This document shows, in pieces, positions 1 to 4,688 of a stretch of DNA of 5,519 nucleotides. The position numbers and the translations under genes are program-made. Within the stretch, counting starts at the first letter, position 1. Every line of letters begins with the position of its first letter. Under the pieces are notes generated by a model. The model saw only the letters and a list, made by a program, of their open reading frames with translations. It was not told the origin of the DNA and did no database searches. The stretch lies in contig JACPVB010000024.1 in assembly GCA_016191985.1 (NCBI GenBank), positions 1 through 5,519 on the forward strand. The letters run 5' to 3'. The DNA comes from Chloroflexota bacterium (GTDB taxonomy: Bacteria; Chloroflexota; Anaerolineae; Anaerolineales; Villigracilaceae).

Positions 1-764
1 AGGAACATCTTCACATTAATCTCCGAGCGGAAAACGATGCGTTCATTTTTTTCCTTTGCATCCGCCAATGCCTCGTTGATTCTTTGAATTCCAGCCTGAT
101 ACGTTTCCTCACTCAACAGCGCAAGCTGGGACGTGGCATTGTGTTTGAGGAACGGGTCCTTCAACACCGCATCCCCCACGTGGACGTTTTGAATCCGCTC
201 CACGGTTTGGGAGGATACATCTCTGAAGCCATCCTGTTCCATCCACTTTGTTAAAGATTCGCCTGAAGGATAACGACGCAGGTCGGTATCGTAGACGGTA
301 TCGAAGTAGTTGTAGACATACCAGCTTGACGGATCGGCGGAATGCGGATCGTGCCCAATGACGGCGAGCGCGCCGTTCGGCTTCAGCAAACGGGATGCTT
401 CGTGGATGAATGCGCGGTGGTTGCCAAAGTGGTGAATCGCGTCCACGCAGTAGAGCAGGTCAAAGGTCCCGCTTTGAAACGGCAGTTGAGTCCCTGTGCC
501 GCGCGCCAGATGGAGAGTCGCGGGCTGTTGCTGCGCCTGCCGGATCATGCCTATCGAATAATCGAGGCCGTAAACGCCCTTCGTCACCTGGTGAAGCAGG
601 TTAAGCCAGTAGCCTGTGCCGCTGCCCACTTCCAAAATGGACCTGGCTTTGAGGCCGATTGCAAGTTCAAGCAGCGCCTGGCCGCGCTCCCATGTTTGAG
701 CAGCGGGATACCGCTGGTTGTACTCGCGCGCAATTTTGTCGTAGTTGAGAATGGTTGAGTTCAT
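1..764 (-). CDS. Class I SAM-dependent methyltransferase, 3' end cut by window edge
   Basis: An open frame runs from ATG at 764 to the left edge without a stop: 254 codons seen, C-terminus missing. Motif I of the Rossmann-like SAM-binding fold is clear at residues 43-54 (ILEVGSGTGYWL). It is followed by an acidic strand end, GLDYS at 66-70 (D68, expected to bind the SAM ribose), then LPF at 94-96 and FDLLYCVDAIHHF at 101-113 (motif IV region). RLLKPNGALAVIGHD at 125-139 is the usual post-motif helix and strand. This is the Methyltransf_11/25 pattern; the methyl acceptor cannot be read from the sequence. Such enzymes are often about 250-280 residues, so little is probably missing. The start has no good Shine-Dalgarno. 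An ATG 16 nt upstream (780-778) is out of frame, and the protein begins in the usual way (ILNYDKIAREY). The gene lies behind the terminator at 821-848, so it is probably its own transcription unit. Family call is firm; substrate unknown. Confidence 0.9.
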   Translation of the reverse strand, partial: MNSTILNYDKIAREYNQRYPAAQTWERGQALLELAIGLKARSILEVGSGTGYWLNLLHQVTKGVYGLDYSIGMIRQAQQQPATLHLARGTGTQLPFQSGTFDLLYCVDAIHHFGNHRAFIHEASRLLKPNGALAVIGHDPHSADPSSWYVYNYFDTVYDTDLRRYPSGESLTKWMEQDGFRDVSSQTVERIQNVHVGDAVLKDPFLKHNATSQLALLSEETYQAGIQRINEALADAKEKNERIVFRSEINVKMF

Positions 765-775
765 GAAGTATTGAT

Positions 776-805
776 AGCATAACCCCAAAAAGAATTACTT
801 CCCAA
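776..805 (-). promoter_or_regulatory. Possible weak promoter of the methyltransferase gene
   Basis: On the minus strand TTGGGA (805-800) and TATGCT (781-776) are separated by 18 nt, a partial match to -35 and -10 boxes. The expected transcription start would be about 5 nt before the ATG at 764, giving an almost leaderless mRNA. That would fit the absence of a Shine-Dalgarno there. The match is modest (4 of 6 in the -10 box), so this is only a candidate. Confidence 0.3.
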
Positions 806-820
806 TTTTGCAAACAAACT

Positions 821-848
821 CGCCCTCGAAAGATAACTTTCAAGGGCG
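821..848 (-). terminator. Intrinsic terminator of the aminotransferase gene
   Basis: Arms 821-832 and 837-848 form a 12-bp stem around a 4-nt loop. The single plus-strand mismatch (C/A) becomes a U-G wobble in minus-strand RNA, so the stem is fully paired only in that direction. Minus-strand sequence after the stem is T-rich (AGTTTGTTTG). It lies about 30 nt beyond the stop codon at 879-881 and ends the aminotransferase transcript before the methyltransferase gene. Confidence 0.8.
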
Positions 849-850
849 GG

Positions 851-870
851 TCATAATGTACGCATTATGA
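851..870. repeat. 8-bp perfect inverted repeat before the terminator
   Basis: TCATAATG (851-858) and CATTATGA (863-870) are perfect reverse complements around the spacer TACG. The repeat sits between the aminotransferase stop codon and the main terminator hairpin. It could form a small AT-rich hairpin at the mRNA 3' end or be a protein-binding dyad; the sequence does not decide between them. Confidence 0.5.
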
Positions 871-878
871 ATTATGTT

Positions 879-2117
879 TTACTTGTGCCCGTTCTTCTTC
901 AAAATCTCCTTCAACGTTGTCCCCAATCGGGTGATCCCTTCACGGATGGTATCCGGCGACGAGAATGAAAAATTAAGACGCATGGTATTTTCTCCGCCGC
1001 CGTTCGGGTGGAAGGCTGCGCCCGGCACGAAGGCCACTTTGTTGTGGTCTATGGCGGCTTTCAAAACCTCCGCAGCGTCCACGTTCTCCGGCAGGACTCC
1101 CCACAGGAACATACCGCCTTGGGGCTTTGTCCAATGCACATCGGAGGGGAACATTTCCTCCATCATTTCCAACATCACGTCGCGGCGTTCTTTGTACGTG
1201 GTGCGGATGACTTTGACATGCTCATCTAAAAATCCGCCTTTTGCCACTTCGTACGCCACGTGCTGATTAAAGGAAGAGGTATGCAGGTCTGCGGCTTGTT
1301 TGGTCATCACCAGTTTGCGGATCACCTGCGGTGGCGCGACCACCCAGGCCAAACGCAAACCCGGCGCAAGCAATTTGGAGAAAGTGCTCAAGTAGATCAC
1401 ATTGCCGCTGTATTCCGCCTCTCCATCGTTGCGATAGAAATTATCCAAATACACAACTGAAGGGAGGTGTTCGCCGTCATAACGTAATTGACCGTACGGG
1501 TCATCTTCCACAATCGGCACGCCGTACTGGTCCGCAAGCAGGATCAATCTCTTGCGGCGTTCGAGGCTGAGAGTCGACCCGGACGGGTTCTGAAAGTTCG
1601 GGAGGATGTAAATGAACTTCGGTCCGATACGAAGCGCTTCCTCCAGTTTATCCACGATCATACCGTTCTCATCTGAGGGCACGGAAATGTACTGCGCTCC
1701 ATACGCGTTCCACGCCTGCAATGCCCCCAAATAGGTGGGCGATTCCACTACCACGTAATCGCCGCGGTTAATGAAGAGCCGCCCAATGAAATCCAACGCC
1801 TGCTGCGACCCCGAAGTGATCAAAATATTTTCCGCCGTGATCGGCACGCTGTACCTTGCCGTATGCCGCGCGATCATTTCGCGCAAAGGTTTGTACCCCT
1901 CTGTGGTGCTGTATTGCAAAGCCTGCGCCCCCTGATCGCTCAGCACCTGGTTGCAGGCCTGCTGGAATTCCGCCACCGGGAACACCTCCGGCGCGGGCAA
2001 TCCTCCCGCAAACGAGATAATGTCGGGTTGTTCAGTGAACTTCAACAATTCACGGATGACCGAACTTCCCATTTTTTTCATGCGATGAGCGTACCGATAC
2101 TCCCAGGGTGTTTGCAT
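879..2117 (-). CDS. PLP-dependent aminotransferase, LysN-like (2-aminoadipate or branched-chain type)
   Basis: A 412-residue fold-type I aminotransferase, full length for the family and without the GntR DNA-binding domain of MocR relatives. Visible landmarks: FAGGLPAPEVFP at 36-47, LQYSTTEGYKPLR at 67-79 (Y70), TSGSQQALD at 101-109, NPSG at 177-180 (N177), EDDPYG at 204-209 (D205 expected to hold the pyridine nitrogen, Y208 nearby), STFSK at 244-248 (K248, the PLP Schiff-base lysine), KPQGGMF at 331-337 and R380 (substrate carboxylate). From memory, the layout closely follows Thermus LysN, including an early SxIREL segment whose Arg (R22 here) matches the residue that recognises acidic side chains in LysN. 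LysN-type enzymes transfer amino groups from glutamate to 2-oxoadipate and also accept branched-chain and aromatic oxo acids. AAGGAG at 2128-2123, 5 nt before the ATG, fixes the start. The leader at 2141-2239 looks like a branched-chain attenuator, pointing to a Leu/Ile/Val-related role. Family is sure; preferred substrate is inference. Confidence 0.93.
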   Translation of the reverse strand: MQTPWEYRYAHRMKKMGSSVIRELLKFTEQPDIISFAGGLPAPEVFPVAEFQQACNQVLSDQGAQALQYSTTEGYKPLREMIARHTARYSVPITAENILITSGSQQALDFIGRLFINRGDYVVVESPTYLGALQAWNAYGAQYISVPSDENGMIVDKLEEALRIGPKFIYILPNFQNPSGSTLSLERRKRLILLADQYGVPIVEDDPYGQLRYDGEHLPSVVYLDNFYRNDGEAEYSGNVIYLSTFSKLLAPGLRLAWVVAPPQVIRKLVMTKQAADLHTSSFNQHVAYEVAKGGFLDEHVKVIRTTYKERRDVMLEMMEEMFPSDVHWTKPQGGMFLWGVLPENVDAAEVLKAAIDHNKVAFVPGAAFHPNGGGENTMRLNFSFSSPDTIREGITRLGTTLKEILKKNGHK

Positions 2118-2140
2118 TCGTTCTCCTTGTTTTAGGGATG

Positions 2141-2178
2141 AAAAAAGCCTGACAGGTATGGGAGTACCCGTCAGGCTT
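2141..2178 (-). terminator. Attenuator terminator hairpin in the aminotransferase leader
   Basis: On the minus strand, arms 2178-2165 and 2158-2145 pair over 14 bp, with one G-U wobble at 2169/2154, around the 6-nt loop CTCCCA. A run of six T follows (2146-2141, two of them in the stem). This is a textbook Rho-independent terminator. It ends 23 nt before the aminotransferase start and just ahead of its ribosome binding site, so it must be bypassed if transcripts starting upstream are to reach that gene. It could also stop read-through from the lipoprotein gene. Confidence 0.88.
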
Positions 2179-2200
2179 ACTGACTTTATGGCATGAGTAC
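2164..2200 (-). promoter_or_regulatory. Candidate antiterminator competing with the attenuator hairpin
   Basis: GTCAG (2184-2180), one base after the leader stop codon, can pair with CTGAC (2174-2170) across a 5-nt loop. Directly adjoining, GTACTC (2200-2195, leader codons 14-15) can pair with GGGTAC (2169-2164), including one U-G wobble. The CTGACGGGTA part of these 11 downstream bases lies in the 5' arm of the terminator, so the two structures exclude each other. A ribosome that reaches the leader stop codon would cover GTCAG and allow termination. One stalled earlier at Leu, Ile or Val codons would leave it free. The pairings are seen in the sequence; the mechanism is inferred. Confidence 0.6.
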
Positions 2201-2239
2201 GCCAAAAAGGTCCAGGACCAGCAATATTAGAAACATCAT
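2186..2239 (-). CDS. Leader peptide rich in Leu/Ile/Val (17 residues)
   Basis: ATG at 2239 opens a 17-codon frame ending in TAA at 2188-2186, product MMFLILLVLDLFGVLMP. Nine of 17 residues are branched-chain: six Leu (CTA, TTG, CTG, CTG, CTT, CTC), one Ile (ATA) and two Val (GTC, GTA), clustered at codons 4-9, 11, 14 and 15. Five of the six Leu codons are used, unlike the narrow choice of a highly expressed gene, so many leucine tRNAs would be sampled. The stop codon lies 8 nt before the terminator stem (2178), the spacing expected of an attenuator leader. A second ATG (2236) could also serve as start. There is no strong Shine-Dalgarno; the candidate -10 box lies 4 nt upstream, so translation may be leaderless. 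The role proposed is sensing charged leucine/branched-chain tRNA to control the aminotransferase. A chance hydrophobic ORF is the alternative, made less likely by its position. Confidence 0.7.
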   Translation of the reverse strand: MMFLILLVLDLFGVLMP

Positions 2240-2243
2240 ATTT

Positions 2244-2273
2244 ATCTTAACTCACTTTTGGCCTCGTGCGCAA
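2244..2273 (-). promoter_or_regulatory. Candidate promoter of the attenuated aminotransferase leader
   Basis: TTGCGC (2273-2268) and TAAGAT (2249-2244) are 18 nt apart on the minus strand. Transcription would begin at or next to the leader-peptide ATG codons. An alternative further upstream is CTGACA (2310-2305) with TATATT (2285-2280), spaced 19 nt, which would give a short untranslated leader. Neither is a strong match, and read-through from the lipoprotein gene is also possible. Confidence 0.4.
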
Positions 2274-2332
2274 CTCGAAAATATACTGTAAACAGGGTGA
2301 AAAGTGTCAGTTTTTTCGATGCGGAGGTCGTA

Positions 2333-3382
2333 TCATGGAAGCGGCAGCATAATTGATATCTTTGGCGGGAGCGCGTTTGAATCTTCGTCGAACATCAATA
2401 TCAGGCCGGTTGCGCCTTCTAGTACCTCGAACCCCAACTGCCCGCGAAGTTTTTCGCCGGCGGTCAATTCCGCGCTTGGTTCGCTTCCGCTCACTGCCAT
2501 GACCGCCATAATGGAATGCATACAAACCCACCCGTGTGAATCCTTAAGCTGGAACTGCAAAGGGGGCATAAGATTAACACTGCTCGCTCGTTTGTTTTCA
2601 AGGGTGATATCCACAATGAGCCATTGCACGCCCGGATTGGGTTTGGAATACTGCGTGCCGTTGGTATAACGGGCCCCGTTAATGGTAATGAAAAGCCCGT
2701 CCACCTCAACAGTCTGATCCGCTGGATGCACCTGTTGTTCACCCTCTCCCGGCAATTGCGCGGGCGGCGGAACCGAGGCAGGCTCATTTCCCAATTCCAC
2801 AAAGATCTTGCTTGTGTCTCTTTCATGCACTGGATCGTAAATGAGCTGGAGTCCCGCTGCGTTTTCCGGGATATGAAAACCAACCCTCGTCCATAACTTC
2901 TCACCGCTTGCCAGTTCCACCCCGGTTAAAAAGTCAGTACCAGCGGTGAATGTTACCATTGCGTCCATGTCGTATTTTTGCCCGGTATCATCCTTCACAT
3001 AGAATTCAAAACTGGAGAATTGCACCGGCGTCTTCCCCGCATTCACCAAAATGACATCTGCCGCAATGAATTTCTTCCCGGCATCAGGTTTAATGTATTC
3101 CCCTGGAGTCACATTGTCCCAGCCCATGATGAAAAGGGTGATGCCGCCGCTTTGAAGTATATCGCCCACTTTCCCGTTTTGTACTTCCGGCGCAGCAGTT
3201 TCCGTGGGCAGGGCGGGTTCAGTGGCTTCAGCCGTGGGTGGTTGTGTTTCCTCTTCCACTTCCTGCGGAGGCAGCGCTTCCTCGGGCGCTTTTGTCGAAA
3301 CGCCAACACCCTGACACGCAAGAGAAATTAAAACAATAGTAATAACGGGAAGGAGGATAAAGCGCCAGAAAGTTTTGTACAT
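2333..3382 (-). CDS. Secreted lipoprotein with two tandem DUF4352-like domains
   Basis: A 349-residue predicted lipoprotein of unknown function. Residues 1-23 form a type II signal: basic start (K3, R7), hydrophobic core at 8-22 and Cys23 in SLAC, a slightly atypical lipobox. A Pro/Glu/Thr-rich linker follows (about 30-68), a common tether holding a domain away from the membrane. Two related beta-rich modules follow, about 72-198 and 223-349, joined by a Pro/Gly/Glu-rich linker. The duplication is visible: IKPDAGKKFIAADVILVNAG at 97-116 parallels the KPNPGVQWLIVDITLENK stretch at 247-264, and LASGEKL with VGFHIPENAAGLQLIYD parallels LTAGEKL with LGFEVLEGATGLILMFD. The pattern (surface motif, long-lived strand, GEKL, GF...P/EGA.GL) matches DUF4352/telokin-like immunoglobulin-fold modules seen in extracellular lipoproteins. 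AAAGGAG at 3395-3389, 6 nt before the ATG, supports the start. It has its own strong promoter at 3442-3470. No hairpin-and-T-run directly follows the stop, so its transcript may run on to the hairpin at 2141-2178. Confidence 0.85.
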   Translation of the reverse strand: MYKTFWRFILLPVITIVLISLACQGVGVSTKAPEEALPPQEVEEETQPPTAEATEPALPTETAAPEVQNGKVGDILQSGGITLFIMGWDNVTPGEYIKPDAGKKFIAADVILVNAGKTPVQFSSFEFYVKDDTGQKYDMDAMVTFTAGTDFLTGVELASGEKLWTRVGFHIPENAAGLQLIYDPVHERDTSKIFVELGNEPASVPPPAQLPGEGEQQVHPADQTVEVDGLFITINGARYTNGTQYSKPNPGVQWLIVDITLENKRASSVNLMPPLQFQLKDSHGWVCMHSIMAVMAVSGSEPSAELTAGEKLRGQLGFEVLEGATGLILMFDEDSNALPPKISIMLPLP

Positions 3383-3441
3383 GTCTTGCTCCTTTCACAT
3401 ACGGCGCATCTTCAATTCCCCGCTGTTTGAAATCCATTTTG

Positions 3442-3470
3442 ATTATATGAATGGGAGAATCGAAAGTCAA
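3442..3470 (-). promoter_or_regulatory. Near-consensus sigma-70-type promoter of the lipoprotein gene
   Basis: TTGACT (3470-3465) and a perfect TATAAT (3447-3442) are separated by exactly 17 nt on the minus strand. This is the best promoter match in the window. Transcription should start near 3435, leaving about 50 nt of untranslated leader before the AAAGGAG ribosome binding site and ATG at 3382. It suggests steady, housekeeping-factor expression of the lipoprotein. Confidence 0.8.
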
Positions 3471-3600
3471 TTAGCAATTCAATAAAACATGATAATTTCA
3501 GTCGGGTTTGATAGGCTGGTTTCGATGAATCCAACTAACAGCGGAGAAAGAGCCGCTTCTTCCCTGACCTTTTGCCTGCTCCCGCGCCCCGGCATTTGAT

Positions 3601-3698
3601 GTCATTGCGACGAGCCTCAAACGGCGAGGGCGTTCTCCCCACGAAGCAACCTTCACATTGACCGGGAGGCTGCTTCGCAAAATTGCTCGCAGCGACAC
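3601..3698. repeat. Degenerate REP/MITE-like palindromic element
   Basis: The 315-bp gap between the lipoprotein and transporter genes (3383-3697) holds the lipoprotein promoter, about 130 bp with nothing recognisable except a weak AGCGG/CCGCT dyad near 3540-3557, and this element. It starts GTCATTGCGACGAGC and contains CGAAGCAACCT (3642-3652) facing AGGCTGCTTCG (3667-3677). That 11-bp stem has one mismatch, which is a G-U wobble in minus-strand RNA, around a 14-nt loop. The outer parts (3601-3615 and 3683-3698) are also imperfect inverted copies. Elements of the CATTGCGA...GAAGCAA type are dispersed intergenic palindromes in many bacterial genomes. Its end abuts the transporter stop codon (3698-3700), so it may protect or end that mRNA. 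Confidence 0.6.
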
Positions 3699-4552
3699 TA
3701 TCCAAACACCGCAATCACCATCACCCCCGCAAACACAATCGCGGACCCAACCACCCGCACCCCGCCCATCTCTTCTTTCAAGAATCGCCAGCCGAGAAAT
3801 GCCCCGATCACTGCGCTCACCTCGCGGATCGCGCCAGAGTAACTGAGCGGCGCAAAAGTGTAGGCAAATAAGGCCAACATGTAGGCCACGAGTCCCAGCA
3901 CACCGCCCAGCAATAAATACCCGCGCTTTTTATTCCACATATCCAAAAAATGACTCCAGCCATACCGACGGGTGAGATACGGCGTGGTCACAAACGGAAC
4001 CATCACAAACATGGACAGTCCATACGGCAGGGCGGGGCCACTCTTAACCGCAGTCCCGTCAATGAAGGTGTAGATCGAAATAATCAACGCCACAGACAAA
4101 GCCGTGAGAATTCCCCTCATATGCGGCTTTTCACTTTTATTTTGCAAAAGTGTTGTCGCGCCAGTGACGATGATGCCGCCCGTAATCATGGCAAGCCCCA
4201 GGTATCCAGCCGCCGTCAATTGCTCACGCAAAAAGATCGCAGACCACAGCACCAGCAGGGCCGGCGCCGCCCCCCGTGCAATGGGATAGACGAGTGAAAA
4301 ATCATGGTCACTGTATGCGATGCACAGCAAAATGAAATAGATCGCTTCCAGGATCATGCTGATGACCGCAAACAGCCACATTTCCCTGGGGGGCAAGCCG
4401 GTGAAGAAGATGAATCCCAGCGAGAACAGTCCACTCAGGATCACCTGCCAGCCCATGGCGATATATTTTTCATCCGAGCTTTTGAGCAGAAAATTCCACA
4501 ACGCGTGCATGGATGCGGACAGGAATAACAAAACAAGTGCAAGTGTTGGCAT
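3698..4552 (-). CDS. EamA/DMT-superfamily transporter, ten predicted membrane helices
   Basis: A 284-residue, very hydrophobic protein of the drug/metabolite transporter superfamily, normal in length for the ten-helix EamA type. Predicted helices lie at about 3-22, 32-51, 57-80, 86-108, 113-135, 147-166, 172-190, 210-232, 236-257 and 265-283. It is the usual duplication of a five-helix EamA unit. In the first half, SLVYPIARGAAPALLVLWSAIFLRE at 86-110 has the Pro-x-x-Arg helix and the closing Glu. In the second, the helix 236-257 ending in FLKEE (258-262) is the counterpart. It is expected in the cytoplasmic membrane; relatives export amino acids, nucleosides or other metabolites, and the substrate here cannot be read. 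GAGGT at 4563-4559, 6 nt before the ATG at 4552, supports the start, although it could be partly hidden in an ACCTC/GAGGT dyad. The 136-bp gap to the upstream hydrolase is filled by the 4575-4681 inverted-repeat element, so an operon with the hydrolase is doubtful. Confidence 0.9.
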   Translation of the reverse strand: MPTLALVLLFLSASMHALWNFLLKSSDEKYIAMGWQVILSGLFSLGFIFFTGLPPREMWLFAVISMILEAIYFILLCIAYSDHDFSLVYPIARGAAPALLVLWSAIFLREQLTAAGYLGLAMITGGIIVTGATTLLQNKSEKPHMRGILTALSVALIISIYTFIDGTAVKSGPALPYGLSMFVMVPFVTTPYLTRRYGWSHFLDMWNKKRGYLLLGGVLGLVAYMLALFAYTFAPLSYSGAIREVSAVIGAFLGWRFLKEEMGGVRVVGSAIVFAGVMVIAVFG

Positions 4553-4574
4553 GGATGTACCTCGGAGGTTTTTT

Positions 4575-4681
4575 AGTGCGTCGCACCAGACTCAATTGAC
4601 AGAATCCAACGAGTAGATTCTGCTAATTAGTGAGACTCTGCCACCCGTCTGGTCCCACAAGGGGATGATATGCGACGCACT
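4575..4681. repeat. 107-bp nested inverted-repeat element (MITE-like or structured RNA)
   Basis: Perfect 11-bp terminal inverted repeats, AGTGCGTCGCA (4575-4585) and TGCGACGCACT (4671-4681), enclose two more perfect inverted pairs: ACCAGAC (4585-4591) with GTCTGGT (4647-4653), and CAGAATC (4600-4606) with GATTCTG (4616-4622) around a 9-nt loop. AATT blocks flanked by CTCA and TGAG can extend the inner stem, and CCC/GGG at 4653-4664 can make a side hairpin. The element starts 7 nt after the hydrolase stop codon and ends 22 nt before the transporter ATG. No T-run follows it on the minus strand, so it is not a plain intrinsic terminator. I see no clear target-site duplication. Confidence 0.65.
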
Positions 4682-4688
4682 CATTTTG

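Noticed and set aside
342..758. Plus-strand ORF of 138 codons opposite the methyltransferase
   Set aside because: It is the antisense shadow of a minus-strand gene with clear SAM-binding motifs, and it shows no domain of its own.
874..1266. Plus-strand ORF of 130 codons opposite the end of the aminotransferase
   Set aside because: Antisense shadow of a strongly conserved aminotransferase, with low-complexity composition and no motif.
2209..2219. GGTCC/GGACC palindrome followed by five T on the minus strand, as a terminator
   Set aside because: The spacer is a single base, so at most a few weak pairs can form, and it lies inside the leader-peptide codons. It may take part in pausing but is not a convincing terminator.
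3498..3698. 66-codon minus-strand ORF in the gap between the lipoprotein and transporter genes
   Set aside because: Its first half is a translation of the palindromic repeat, with the Arg-rich composition such repeats give. It has no ribosome binding site and no recognisable domain.
4575..4681. T-box riboswitch, suggested by GGGTGG on the minus strand near 4640
   Set aside because: Only GGGTGG matches. The ACC part of the T-box core, a specifier stem and a downstream terminator are missing.
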